Source: Geobacillus genomosp. 3 (GTDB taxonomy: Bacteria; Bacillota; Bacilli; Bacillales; Anoxybacillaceae). Taken from it: DNA of 64,000 bases. This document shows positions 16,795-25,467 of this stretch, piece by piece (the first letter of the stretch is position 1; every line of letters starts with the position of its first letter). The notes under the pieces were generated by a model that was given only the letters and a program-made list of their open reading frames with translations, was not told the DNA's origin and did not search any database. The stretch lies in contig NC_022080.4 in the NCBI RefSeq assembly GCF_000445995.2, positions 318,001 through 382,000 on the forward strand. Reading direction: 5' to 3'. The position numbers and the translations under genes are program-made.

Positions 16795-17208
16795 TTGAAA
16801 TTGAGCGATCAGCCGGCTGATCGTCGTTTGCGAAAGCCGCTCTTCCATGGCCGCCTGCGCCGCTTTCAGTTCGGCTTGCAGAACCGCCTCGATATTCCGC
16901 CCGACCGGGCACTGAATGTTCGGATGTTCATGGATGCGAAACAGTTGATCCGTTTCCACGACACGGACGGCCCGATACACGTCTAACAGCGTGATTTGGT
17001 CGGGAGGTTTGCGCAGCGAAGCGCCGCCGACTCCAGGGCGGACGTCAACCAACCCCGCTTTTTTTAACATGCCCATAATTCGACGGATGATGACGGGGTT
17101 TGTATTGACGCTCTGCGCGATGAAATCTCCGGTGCAATCGGCCGGGCTGGTCGCAAGCAAGCAAAGGATGTGCACGGCCATCGAAAATCGTGTGCTAATT
17201 TGTTTCAC
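16792..17208 (-). CDS. ywnA: Rrf2-family transcriptional regulator, YwnA-like
   Basis: A 138-residue winged-helix regulator. ISTRFSMAVHILCLLA opens the helix-turn-helix domain. NTNPVIIRRIMGMLKKAGLV contains the recognition helix, and GASLRKPPDQITLLDVYRAV forms the wing. HEHPNIQCPVGRNIEAVLQ is very like the end of B. subtilis YwnA. Only one cysteine is present in this region, so it lacks the three-cysteine Fe-S motif of IscR. The start is taken as GTG 17208, which gives the usual family N-terminus; ATG 17232 is possible but lies inside the putative operator. It probably represses itself and the neighbouring reductase. Confidence 0.85.
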   Translation of the reverse strand: MKQISTRFSMAVHILCLLATSPADCTGDFIAQSVNTNPVIIRRIMGMLKKAGLVDVRPGVGGASLRKPPDQITLLDVYRAVRVVETDQLFRIHEHPNIQCPVGRNIEAVLQAELKAAQAAMEERLSQTTISRLIAQFQ

Positions 17209-17221
17209 GTAAAACACCACC

Positions 17222-17230
17222 GTTGTAACC
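17222..17230. promoter_or_regulatory. third GGTTRYAAC site, at the Rrf2 gene
   Basis: GTTGTAACC overlaps the alternative ATG of the regulator gene, consistent with autoregulation through the same operator as at 16735-16759. Confidence 0.5.
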
Positions 17231-17371
17231 ATTATAGTTATATCTTCGGGAAAAGTCAACTTTGGTGCTGGCCGTTTTGGATCAATCGTGCTTCCGGTCG
17301 GAAAGGGATAAATCCCCGCCAAAGGTGGCGCCGGAAGGGAAGAGGAGGGAATGCCGTGACGGAAAGGTGCT

Positions 17372-17399
17372 TTGGATTCGCCCGCTGATCGTGTACAAT
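17372..17399 (+). promoter_or_regulatory. SigA-type promoter of the second rlmCD paralogue
   Basis: TTGGAT and TACAAT are separated by 16 bases, 45 bases upstream of the TTG start. Confidence 0.5.
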
Positions 17400-17444
17400 A
17401 CATAAAGGGTGACAACATCGTTCATCTCGAAAGGAGGAAAGCCA

Positions 17445-18833
17445 TTGACGAATGGCGAAAAGCAATCATTCATTGCCGACATCCATGAGTTAGATAAAAA
17501 AGGAGCCGGGCAGGCGGTTGTTTGGCATGAGCGTGACGGGAAGCAAAAGAAGTTGAAAGTTACCGTACCGTCGACGCTTCCCGGCGAAAAAGTGCGGGTC
17601 GTGATCAACGAGCCGAAACGGCGCCGGGCGAACGCCCGCTTGGAAGAAGTGATGGAGCCGCACCCGGAACGGCTTGAACCGCTATGTCCGCATTTTGACC
17701 GTTGCGGCGGCTGTGTGTGGCAGCACTGGCACTATGAAGGGCAGCTGCGGCATAAGACCGAACAGGTAAAGGCGTTCCTTGTGAAGCACGGATTTGATCC
17801 GGACGTTGTGCGTGAGACGATCGGGATGGAGCGCCCATGGCGTTACCGCAATAAAATGGAGTTTACGTTTTCTCCGGAAGGCTTGCTCGGCCTGCACGAG
17901 CAAGGCAACTTCCGGCAAATCATTTCGCTTGAGACGTGCCTGATCGCCGGAGAAACGATGGTCGAAGCGGCGATGGAAGTGGCGCGTTGGGCTCGCGATC
18001 ATCAATTGACGGGGTATAACAAAGACACGCATGAAGGGTTGCTTCGCCACTTGATGGTGCGCGAGTCGTTTGCGACAGGAGAGTTGATGGCGGCGCTTTT
18101 TGCGACCGAGGCGCCGGAAGGGGAGCTGTCGGCAGCGGCGGCCGATTTGACGGAGCGGATGACGAACAAGTTTCCGCAGCTGAAAAGTTTGCTTTGGCTT
18201 GAAAACCGGGCGTGGGCCGACCGCACCCAGGCGGAGAAAACGCACGTATTGGCCGGGCGCGATTTCATTTACGACGAATTGTGCGGATTTCGCTACCGCC
18301 TTTGGTTTGATACGTTTTTCCAAACGAACCCGGTGCAGGCAGCCAAACTCGTTGAACTCGCGTTGGAGATGGGAGAGCCGAAGCCGCATGAGAAGATGAT
18401 TGATTTGTTCTGCGGGGTCGGCACGTTTTCCCTGCCGTTTGCCAAGCGGGTGAAGGCGTTGGCCGGCATTGAAATCGTCGAGACGTCGATTGAATCGGCG
18501 AAACGAAACGCGAAAGACAACGGCATTGACAATACGTACTTTTTGGCGCGGGATGCGCGGCGCGGGATTGATGAAGTGTTGGAGCAGTTCGGGCGGCCGG
18601 AGCTGTTGCTTTTGGATCCTCCGCGTTCCGGCGCGGGCGGAAAAGTGATGCGAAAAATCGGCCGGGCCCAGCCGGAGCGGGTCGTGTACGTCTCGTGCAA
18701 TCCGGAGACGTTTGCGGCCGATATTGCGGAATTCGTTCCGTTCGGCTATACATTGAAAACCGTTCAACCGGTCGATATGTTTCCCCATACAGCGCACGTC
18801 GAGTGCTGTGCGTTGCTTGTCAAATCATCATAA
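17445..18833 (+). CDS. TrmA/RlmCD-family RNA uracil-C5 methyltransferase
   Basis: A 462-residue paralogue of the enzyme at 11251. The N-terminal TRAM domain is followed by the Fe-S motif CPHFDRCGGCVWQHW with a fourth cysteine in LETCLIAG. The methyltransferase domain has DLFCGVGTFSLPFA, LLDPPRSGAGG, the catalytic cysteine in VYVSCNPETFAADI, and [11 protein letters not shown] at the end. The start is TTG 17445, since AAGGAGG lies seven bases upstream and the upstream ATG has none. B. subtilis also has two such proteins (YefA = RlmCD, and YfjO). The precise RNA target of this one is not known from sequence. Confidence 0.9.
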   Translation: MTNGEKQSFIADIHELDKKGAGQAVVWHERDGKQKKLKVTVPSTLPGEKVRVVINEPKRRRANARLEEVMEPHPERLEPLCPHFDRCGGCVWQHWHYEGQLRHKTEQVKAFLVKHGFDPDVVRETIGMERPWRYRNKMEFTFSPEGLLGLHEQGNFRQIISLETCLIAGETMVEAAMEVARWARDHQLTGYNKDTHEGLLRHLMVRESFATGELMAALFATEAPEGELSAAAADLTERMTNKFPQLKSLLWLENRAWADRTQAEKTHVLAGRDFIYDELCGFRYRLWFDTFFQTNPVQAAKLVELALEMGEPKPHEKMIDLFCGVGTFSLPFAKRVKALAGIEIVETSIESAKRNAKDNGIDNTYFLARDARRGIDEVLEQFGRPELLLLDPPRSGAGGKVMRKIGRAQPERVVYVSCNPETFAADIAEFVPFGYTLKTVQPVDMFPHTAHVECCALLVKSS

Positions 18834-18840
18834 ATCAGGA

Positions 18841-18878
18841 AAAGCCCGTTCCCCTAAGTGAGGGGGAAACGGGCTTTA
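18841..18878 (+). terminator. terminator after the RlmCD paralogue
   Basis: AAAGCCCGTTCCCC pairs with GGGGAAACGGGCTTT with one bulge. The T run is short. Confidence 0.7.
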
Positions 18879-19070
18879 TGATTGTCGATTGGAAAGTCTT
18901 TCACCTCCCGGCGTGGCATAAGGGGATAATAGCAAAAAACGGCCCATATTCGCGATTGTTTCGATCGGAAGCGGAAGAAAAAGGTTATATTTTTCAACTA
19001 CACGAATGTATAATATAATGTGCTGAATATACAGAAAAAATAATCAATTCTTAATAAGGCGGGATGAGCG

Positions 19071-19361
19071 GTGGATTACTCCATTTCCATCGACGACAAG
19101 GCGAGGGAATGGTTGAAGAGAAAAGGCGGTGTACTGACCATTTCAAAGTTTCAAGCGGCCCATTGTTGTGTCCCGGGATCGGAACTTTGGATTGAATTTC
19201 GAAAGCCTGAAAATGAAAGCCTTTATGAAAAGATTGTGCAAGAGGGGATTACGTGTTTTATAGAAAAAGGGTTAGAGTGTAAACAAAACCATCTGCAGAT
19301 AAAGATGGCCCGCTCCCCTTTTTTTAACACGATTCGGGTGGAAGGGTTCAAATATTTTTAA
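19071..19361 (+). CDS. small CC-motif protein, possibly the CC/Se family
   Basis: A 96-residue protein starting at GTG (MDYSISIDDKA) after AAGGCGGG. It is laid out like a small IscA/HesB-type beta fold. The segment SKFQAAHCCVPGSELWIEF carries a vicinal Cys-Cys where related small (seleno)proteins have CC or C-selenocysteine. Two further cysteines (ITCF, LECK) are not in the HesB C-terminal CxC arrangement. It heads a three-gene operon with the unknown protein at 19377 and cstA. A thiol/redox or metal-binding role is inferred only from the CC motif. Confidence 0.65.
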   Translation: MDYSISIDDKAREWLKRKGGVLTISKFQAAHCCVPGSELWIEFRKPENESLYEKIVQEGITCFIEKGLECKQNHLQIKMARSPFFNTIRVEGFKYF

Positions 19362-19376
19362 AGAAGGGGAAGATGG

Positions 19377-19910
19377 ATGGTGGGAGATCGGTTGACTCGT
19401 TTTGCCCATGAGTTGGCTAACAAATTCACCTTATATTTTGATGTATACCGCGACGAACAACCAGGCGATTTCCCCCTTTCGTTTATTGCCCATTACAAAC
19501 GGAGAGACGAACGGTATATGGTGATGAAAAAGATTAAAGTGTACGGCGTAGAAAACCAACAGCTTGTGTTTGCCGCTGTCGCAAATGAGCCCGTCTCGCT
19601 GGAGTTTGTCAGACGATTTCAAGATGTCATCGATCAACATAAACAGCGGTTTATTCAAGAAGATGCGGAACATATGTCTACGATTGTGCTCGGTCTTATT
19701 GTTGCGGAGGGCGCGCTCGATAAAGCGGTTTTGAAGGAGGTGAGGAAGTTTCGAAAAGTAAAATTTTTAAAATTCGGTTGGCATGGGTGGGTTGAAACAT
19801 ATGTAGCCATCCTCCATCCCGATCAAAAAACCGTGCATATCCACCCGAAAGGAAGGTCGTTCGTTAAGTCGATCGAAACTTTAATGAGGGAGGATAAAAT
19901 CAGCCTATGA
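19377..19910 (+). CDS. hypothetical protein of the cstA operon
   Basis: A 177-residue soluble protein with no signal peptide or membrane helix. The ATG at 19377 follows AAGGGGA by six bases. The N-terminal half is rich in aromatic and charged residues (YFDVYRDEQPGDFPLSFIAH). The C-terminal half ends KTVHIHPKGRSFVKSIE. I recognise no family. It lies 15 bases after the CC-motif gene, and its stop codon overlaps the cstA start by four bases (ATGA), so it is translationally coupled to the transporter. Confidence 0.6.
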   Translation: MVGDRLTRFAHELANKFTLYFDVYRDEQPGDFPLSFIAHYKRRDERYMVMKKIKVYGVENQQLVFAAVANEPVSLEFVRRFQDVIDQHKQRFIQEDAEHMSTIVLGLIVAEGALDKAVLKEVRKFRKVKFLKFGWHGWVETYVAILHPDQKTVHIHPKGRSFVKSIETLMREDKISL

Positions 19911-21523
19911 GCGCGGTGACGTTATTGCTGATTTCGGCTATTGCCTTTATCGTTGCTTATTTTACGTATGGCAAGTATCTGGACCGGAAGCTCGGGGTCG
20001 ATCCAAACCGGCCGACGCCGGCGGTGGAGATGGCGGATGGAAAGGACTATGTTTCCACCAACCGGCCGGTTTTGCTTGGTCATCATTTCGCCACGATTGC
20101 AGGCGGCGGCCCGATTGTCGGTCCGATTTCTGCAGCGGTATTCGGTTGGATTCCGGCGGTGCTATGGATTGTGCTAGGAAGTATTTTCTTTGGCGGGGTG
20201 CACGACTACGCCTCATTGCAAGCATCGATTCGCCATAAAGCGCAGTCGATCGGGGCAGTAATTAAAGGGTATATCGGCAAGCGCGGCCAAACATTGTTTT
20301 TATCATTCTCCACGGCGACCATTATTTTGATTGTCGGTGTGTTTATCGTGCTGGTTGCCGATACGTTTGCGAACGTCCCGGAGGCGGCGACTGCTTCTGT
20401 CCTTTTTATTTTCGTTGCGATGCTGTTCGGCTTTTTCGTTAACCAAATGCGCGTTAATTTCGTGTTGGCGAGCGTCATTGGCGTCATTGTCATGTTTGTC
20501 TGCGTGTGGACCGGCATGATTTTCCCTATTAAAATGAGCGCTACGTTTTGGGTGTTTTTCTTGATCGCTTATTCTTATATAGCATCCGTGTTGCCGGTTT
20601 GGCTGCTGCTGCAACCGCGGGATTATTTAAATTCGTATTTGTTGTACGGTATGATGCTCGGCGGGTTTATCGGTGTTCTTTTCGCGAATCCGACACTTCA
20701 GCTTGCCGGGTTTACCGGTTTTTACAATGAGAAGTTGGGTCCATTGTTCCCGATTCTCTTTATTACGATCGCTTGCGGTGCGATTTCCGGCTTCCACTCC
20801 CTTGTAGCGAGCGGTACAACAGCCAAACAGCTCGACAACGAACGAAGCGGCCGCTTCATTGCTTATGGAGGAATGTTGATTGAAGGGTTTTTGGCGGTGA
20901 TTGTAGTCTGCTCTGTGGCGTATTTGACGACGGAGCAGTTCACGCAGCGGCTCACTGAGTTGGGTGGCCCGATTCCGGCATTCTCTGCAGGTCTTGGTTA
21001 TTTTATGGGTCATTTTGGCATCCCGGAAACAGTGGGCACGACGTTTGTCGCATTGGCTGCCTCCGCATTTCTCATGACGACGCTCGATTCGGCGACCCGG
21101 CTTGGCAGATACGGTGTTCAGGAGCTTGCGGAAGGAAGATCGAAAGCTTTTGCCAACCCGCATGTCGCAACAGGAGTGGTTGTTGTCGGTGCAGCGGCGT
21201 TGGCGCTTTCCGGAACGTGGAGTGATTTATGGCCGCTGTTCGGTTCCGCCAATCAAATGCTTGGTGCGTTAGCGTTGCTGGCGGTAAGCGTATGGCTTGT
21301 GAAAAGAGGGACGAAGTCGTGGTTTACGATTATCCCGATGGTATTTATGTTTATTGTGACGCTTTCCGCTTTGTTGGTTTTCATGAGAACGAATTTCCTG
21401 GGCGGCAACATTTTCCTTGCAGTCTGCGGATTTATCTTGTTTGTCCTATGCATCTTCCTTGTCATTGAGGCGTACCGTTCATTTACTAAACCGAAAGATA
21501 CAGATACGACGGTGAAGGTGTAA
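19907..21523 (+). CDS. cstA: CstA-family carbon starvation transporter
   Basis: A 538-residue membrane protein with about 15 helices. Family features include FTYGKYLDRKLGVD near the N-terminus, RPVLLGHHFATIAGGGPIVG, FFGGVHDYASLQASIRH, and GAISGFHSLVASGTTAKQL. Members move peptides or pyruvate during starvation. This is the shorter Gram-positive form, without the extended C-terminal domain of E. coli CstA. It is the last gene of a three-gene operon and ends in a terminator. Confidence 0.92.
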   Translation: MSAVTLLLISAIAFIVAYFTYGKYLDRKLGVDPNRPTPAVEMADGKDYVSTNRPVLLGHHFATIAGGGPIVGPISAAVFGWIPAVLWIVLGSIFFGGVHDYASLQASIRHKAQSIGAVIKGYIGKRGQTLFLSFSTATIILIVGVFIVLVADTFANVPEAATASVLFIFVAMLFGFFVNQMRVNFVLASVIGVIVMFVCVWTGMIFPIKMSATFWVFFLIAYSYIASVLPVWLLLQPRDYLNSYLLYGMMLGGFIGVLFANPTLQLAGFTGFYNEKLGPLFPILFITIACGAISGFHSLVASGTTAKQLDNERSGRFIAYGGMLIEGFLAVIVVCSVAYLTTEQFTQRLTELGGPIPAFSAGLGYFMGHFGIPETVGTTFVALAASAFLMTTLDSATRLGRYGVQELAEGRSKAFANPHVATGVVVVGAAALALSGTWSDLWPLFGSANQMLGALALLAVSVWLVKRGTKSWFTIIPMVFMFIVTLSALLVFMRTNFLGGNIFLAVCGFILFVLCIFLVIEAYRSFTKPKDTDTTVKV

Positions 21524-21553
21524 AAGGCGGAAGGTCATAACAAGATTGGTGAA

Positions 21554-21597
21554 ACATCCCCTTTCAGCAGACTTTTGTTTAGTGAAAGGGGATGTTG
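21554..21597 (+). terminator. terminator after cstA
   Basis: ACATCCCCTTTCA pairs with TGAAAGGGGATGT (13 bp) around a 16-base loop, followed by a T-rich stretch. Confidence 0.8.
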
Positions 21598-21712
21598 TTG
21601 CGTGATGCGGTGGTTGTTAGGGAGCGCATTGGACTTTCTTCATGCAATCCCCTAATATCCCGTTCACAAAGAGCATAATATTCCCTTCTTCTGTTGTCAT
21701 GCGTTTTGGCTG

Positions 21713-21785
21713 ACGCCAACCGAAATTCATCTCCCACCTACTCACTCCGTTGCACCTTTCACGTTTCTTGAGGTGGGAGACTTTT
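21713..21785 (-). repeat. solitary IS200/IS605 left-end relic
   Basis: On the minus strand this segment reads like the left end of the IS605 element at 4110. A CTCCCACCT/AGGTGGGAG hairpin is followed by 20 bases identical to 4152-4171 (here 21719-21738 inverted). No transposase genes follow on either side. The rest of 21524-21849 holds only the cstA terminator; I see no gene there. Confidence 0.75.
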
Positions 21786-21849
21786 TTGGAAATCCGCTAA
21801 AAATAACAAAGCTTCTCACATGTCTTCATCAAGTAAAACAAGAAGGATT

Positions 21850-23112
21850 TTAGTTGCCACCCGCTCGTTTTGCATGAAATTCAGCTTCGATGATGACGGT
21901 AGTTTTTTCTTTGCGTCTCTTCGCATATTCCGCTGTTGCGGTGAAAAGAACATCGGAAGAGGAGTTCAGGGCCGTTTCACATGAATCTTGCAACACGCCA
22001 ATGATAAAACCAACCCCTACTACTTGCATGGCAATATCATTTGGGATGCCAAACAAACTGCATGCCAACGGGATAAGGAGAAGCGAGCCGCCCGCGACGC
22101 CGGATGCCCCTGCAGCAGCGATGGTGGAAAGAATGCTAAGAATCAGCGCTGTACCTAGATCGACTTCAATCCCCAATGTGTGAACCGCAGCAAGCGTCAA
22201 CACGGAAATCGTAACGGCGGCGCCAGCCATATTAATCGTTGCGCCGAGAGGGATCGAGACCGAATACGTATCTTTGTTTAATCCGAGTTTTTCAGCCAAA
22301 TTCATATTGACCGGAATGTTTGCGGCCGAGCTGCGCGTAAAGAAGGCGGTCATTCCGCTTTCCCGAATGCATCTCCAAACGAGCGGGTACGGATTTTGGC
22401 GAATGTTCACAAAGACAATCAGCGGATTCATGACGAATGCCACGAAAAACATCGTCCCAAGAAGAACGGCCAATAACTTTCCGTACTCGATGAAAGCGGA
22501 AAGCCCGTTGGTGACCATCGCGTCAAAAACAAGCCCCATGATTCCGATAGGTGCCAAATTGATGACCCATGTGACAATGTTTGAAATGGCGTCAGAAAAA
22601 CTGGCGATGACGTTTTTGACCGTCTCCGGTGCAGGTCTTAATGCGATACCAAGCAGCACCGCCCAAGTCAGGATGCCGATATAATTCGCATTGATCAGTG
22701 CATGAATAGGGTTATCAACAATATTAAGCAACAATGACTGAAGTACCTCTGTTATGCCGCTAGGGGGAGAGATATCTTTCGCCCCTTCAGCTAAAGATAA
22801 ATGAACCGGAAAGATGAAGCTGGCCACGACGGCGGTAAGACCGGCTAAGAACGTGCTGGCCCCGTATAGGACAAGAATGTGTTGGATATTTGTTTTTTGC
22901 CCGCTTTGATGGCGGGAAATGGCGGAGATCACGAGAAAGAACACCAATACGGGTGCGACGGCCTTTAGAGCGCTGACAAACAAGGAGCCAAAAATGGACA
23001 CCCATTTTGTTGATTCCGGGACGGCCATGGCGAGGACAATCCCGATGATGATACCGACAAGGATACGTTTGACAAGGCTAAGCTGATTCCACCTTACAAT
23101 GAGTTGCTTCAT
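21850..23112 (-). CDS. sstT: sodium:serine/threonine symporter SstT
   Basis: A 420-residue transporter of the dicarboxylate/amino acid:cation symporter family with 8-9 helices. Diagnostic features are [18 protein letters not shown] at the N-terminus, [21 protein letters not shown], and [20 protein letters not shown], which match SstT rather than GltP/DctA. The re-entrant serine-rich loop is the substrate site. The start at 23112 is placed by AGGAGGAACGTT before the ATG. It is transcribed alone. Confidence 0.92.
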   Translation of the reverse strand: MKQLIVRWNQLSLVKRILVGIIIGIVLAMAVPESTKWVSIFGSLFVSALKAVAPVLVFFLVISAISRHQSGQKTNIQHILVLYGASTFLAGLTAVVASFIFPVHLSLAEGAKDISPPSGITEVLQSLLLNIVDNPIHALINANYIGILTWAVLLGIALRPAPETVKNVIASFSDAISNIVTWVINLAPIGIMGLVFDAMVTNGLSAFIEYGKLLAVLLGTMFFVAFVMNPLIVFVNIRQNPYPLVWRCIRESGMTAFFTRSSAANIPVNMNLAEKLGLNKDTYSVSIPLGATINMAGAAVTISVLTLAAVHTLGIEVDLGTALILSILSTIAAAGASGVAGGSLLLIPLACSLFGIPNDIAMQVVGVGFIIGVLQDSCETALNSSSDVLFTATAEYAKRRKEKTTVIIEAEFHAKRAGGN

Positions 23113-23256
23113 AACGTTCCTCCTGACAATCATGGATGGTCGTATAAGAATGAAATTCACCGTACATACACAAGTGTTTTCTAGCGGTGAACAAACACTA
23201 TTTTAACATGAATATTAGTAATTAACGAATAGATTGTTATATGCGAATAGTTTAAA

Positions 23257-23553
23257 TTATCCAAACATTCGAGCCAGCTTTTTCTCAATGATGGCTTTCC
23301 GCACTGTGGTCTTCCCAGAGGCAGTTCCTCCGCCAATGAGAATGGCTATCGGTTTTTTTCCTTTTTGAGGAGAAGAGGCCTGGTTCACGATCGTATTGAC
23401 AATGCTCATATGCAAGGCGTGTCGCTGGGGATGATATTTCCCATCTTTAATCGAATACATTTCCTTTGTGCTCTTGGCTTCCGGGCGATTCCGTTGCCGT
23501 TTTTGTACGAATGCCTGCGTTACGCTGCATAGTGTTTTGATGATTTTTATCAT
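23257..23553 (-). pseudogene. truncated P-loop (zeta-toxin-like) gene
   Basis: A 98-residue frame in which a basic N-terminal part is followed by KPIAILIGGGTASGKTTVRK, a Walker A motif in a setting typical of zeta-toxin or related small kinases. It then stops after KKLARMFG. Zeta toxins are about 200 residues or more, so most of the catalytic domain is missing. A ribosome binding site (GGGGGAC) precedes the ATG. No antitoxin gene is visible nearby. It is most likely a decayed fragment. Confidence 0.6.
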
Positions 23554-24025
23554 TTTTGTCCCCCTCCCAAAGGCATCTCCCGCTTTTGGCGGTGAAAAGG
23601 GATATGGCTGCTAAGTGCGGGGGATGTTCCTTTGTTCGTACTAAATTGTATGCGTAAAAGAGAAGGGGGATCGCAATAGTTCCAAATTGGACAAGCGGGT
23701 AAAGCGCGCCCATTGTATACCGTTGGTGTTGAGTTCAAGAGAACTCGTGTCTGGGATGGTTGAACAAAGCGAGACTTTAATCGCGATGGGGCTGGCACCG
23801 GTTGCAAAGCAAAAAGCTCACTGAACTCAAGCCATATGAATCAAAATAAACAAAAGGAGTGTGTGGTGCAATTTGAAATTGTAGTAATGCGGTTTTTACA
23901 GAACAGTTGGGTCAACTGCACGGAAAATAGACAAGCTGCTGGATATGTTCAACTTTTTCACTGCATCCGTATAGCACATAGTACAAAAGGGCCGAGTGGC
24001 CCCTTCGTTTTTTGCCTCTTTTAGC
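23554..24025. other. intergenic stretch without a recognised gene
   Basis: About 470 bases between the zeta-like remnant and spo0M. On the minus strand around 23690-23830, a frame reading ATGASPIAIKVSLCSTIPDT is codon-like but broken, possibly a remnant of an unidentified gene. The right end contains the spo0M terminator. I see nothing else. Confidence 0.4.
23987..24012 (-). terminator. terminator after spo0M
   Basis: AAGGGCC pairs with GGCCCCTT around a short loop, with a T run on the minus-strand side. Confidence 0.7.
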
Positions 24026-24787
24026 TCAGCTATGCCGACCAATCGCATTCGCCAACCGTTGTGGCAATGAAGCGACATCGCTCGGCCCATAGGTGAACCG
24101 GACAAGCGTTTCGTCCATATCAAGCGCTTCGGAAAGCAATCCAGCAAATCCGCGCGCTTTCCGGTCGATTTCTAATATGACCTCAACCCCGTGCTCGGAA
24201 ACGAAGAAAATGGCTTCCAGTTCGTCAAGTCGGCCTTTGAACGGTCCGCTTACCGGCTTGAATTCAAACTCTTGGACAAACGGCAGCCGCCGTTGCCAAT
24301 AGCGCGGCGCTTGTTCGCATTGTACATGGCGGAGGCGGAAGCCTAACTGACGGACTGCCTCAAGAAACGCCTCGACGAGCGGATGCGGCTCGATGGCAAG
24401 ATAGTCGCGGTCTTGCGGGTCGAGCGCCATTTTAATGTCAAGGCCGGTTTGCAGCCATACACGCGACGTGCCGACCGTGACCGGCACATCGTACGGCAAG
24501 GCGAATTGAAACGGGATCGTCTTTGTTTCATTCGGTCCGATTGTCAGCGAGTCGCTCACTTTGTAGCGCGCCAGCACGGCTTTTTCTTCGAATTTCTTAT
24601 CATCGATTTCGCGGATGTACGTTGTGACTAGTGCCAAATAAATTTCATCGATATGCTGTTCGACGTTGCCGCCACGAATGTCGACAACCCCCTCGACGGT
24701 TTCCCCCTGGACGTATTGTGCTTTTGTCAGTTTCGTATCGACTGTGGCAGATCCGATGCCGATGGAGCTTAATAGTTTTTTGAACAA
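24026..24787 (-). CDS. spo0M: sporulation-control protein Spo0M
   Basis: A 253-residue cytosolic arrestin-fold protein, close to the 258 residues of B. subtilis Spo0M. It begins MFKKLLSSIGIGSATVDTKL and has the conserved QYVQGETVEGVVDIRGG, IGPNETKTIPFQFALPYDVP and GLDIKMALDPQDRDYL. The acidic C-terminal helix region contains DMDETLVRFTYG. The start is TTG 24787, placed by GGGGGAGAACCTA. Spo0M affects entry into sporulation and cell morphology through a mechanism that is not fully known. It is monocistronic. Confidence 0.93.
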   Translation of the reverse strand: MFKKLLSSIGIGSATVDTKLTKAQYVQGETVEGVVDIRGGNVEQHIDEIYLALVTTYIREIDDKKFEEKAVLARYKVSDSLTIGPNETKTIPFQFALPYDVPVTVGTSRVWLQTGLDIKMALDPQDRDYLAIEPHPLVEAFLEAVRQLGFRLRHVQCEQAPRYWQRRLPFVQEFEFKPVSGPFKGRLDELEAIFFVSEHGVEVILEIDRKARGFAGLLSEALDMDETLVRFTYGPSDVASLPQRLANAIGRHS

Positions 24788-24956
24788 TAGGTTCTCCCCC
24801 TTTTTGGTTATGTTTCGTCTCGTTTGGGAATACGCGGTTCCTAGTAAAAAGGTTCCATTTTTGTTATAACATAATGTTCGGAGGGGTTCCACTATTTTGG
24901 AAAACAAAGAGGTTTTTGCTAAAATGGCGCATATGGATGAGAAGGGCGGGTTGTGA

Positions 24957-25358
24957 ATGAAACGGGTCATTCACGTCGTCGGGGCAGCCATCTTCAATGA
25001 ACAAAGGGATGTGTTATGCGCGTTGCGTGCGCCAAATATGTCGCTTCCAAACGTGTGGGAGTTTCCCGGCGGCAAGGTGGAGAAAGGGGAAAGTCCGGAA
25101 GCAGCCTTAGTTCGGGAAATTCGCGAGGAGCTTGGCTGCACCGTTTCAGTTGGCAAGCTGCTGGCTGATGTGTTTCACGAGTACGAACATGCCGTGATTC
25201 ATTTGCGCACATACGAAGCTCACCTGACCGATGGGGTGCCGCGGGCGCGGGAGCATGCCGAACTCCGATGGGTGCCGCTCTCTCAGCTTCGTGACCTAGC
25301 ATGGGCGCCGGCTGACCTCCCCACCGTTGAAGCGCTGCTAGAAAAGGGTCGTTCATAG
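24957..25358 (+). CDS. Nudix hydrolase, 8-oxo-dGTP diphosphatase type
   Basis: A 133-residue MutT-like protein. The Nudix box is complete (GGKVEKGESPEAALVREI followed by REELG). The N-terminal VVGAAIFNEQRDVLCALRA and the LPNVWEFPGG segment match the (d)CTP/8-oxo-dGTP pyrophosphohydrolase subgroup. It would clean the nucleotide pool by hydrolysing oxidised or modified nucleotides. It is a single gene convergent with the oxidoreductase at 25468, sharing a bidirectional terminator. Confidence 0.88.
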   Translation: MKRVIHVVGAAIFNEQRDVLCALRAPNMSLPNVWEFPGGKVEKGESPEAALVREIREELGCTVSVGKLLADVFHEYEHAVIHLRTYEAHLTDGVPRAREHAELRWVPLSQLRDLAWAPADLPTVEALLEKGRS

Positions 25359-25405
25359 GCAGGCAAGGCATCGAGTGGGGGATGGGGCAACGGTTGTATT
25401 CAACG

Positions 25406-25456
25406 AACAAGCCTGTTGGCGGCTGCCCTCCCAGCAGTCCCAACAGGCTTGTTTTC
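25406..25456. terminator. bidirectional terminator between convergent genes
   Basis: AACAAGCCTGTTGG (25406-25419) pairs with CCAACAGGCTTGTT (25440-25453), a 14-bp stem with T runs on either strand. Confidence 0.8.
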
Positions 25457-25467
25457 TTGCCCGCTGT

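Noticed and set aside
17682-18797. 371-codon open frame antisense to the second RlmCD paralogue
   Set aside because: The plus-strand frame has all methyltransferase motifs. The antisense frame is an artefact of GC-rich codons.
18879-19018. possible 46-codon gene starting in the terminator after the RlmCD paralogue
   Set aside because: It begins inside the terminator hairpin, has no ribosome binding site and ends in AT-rich promoter-like DNA.
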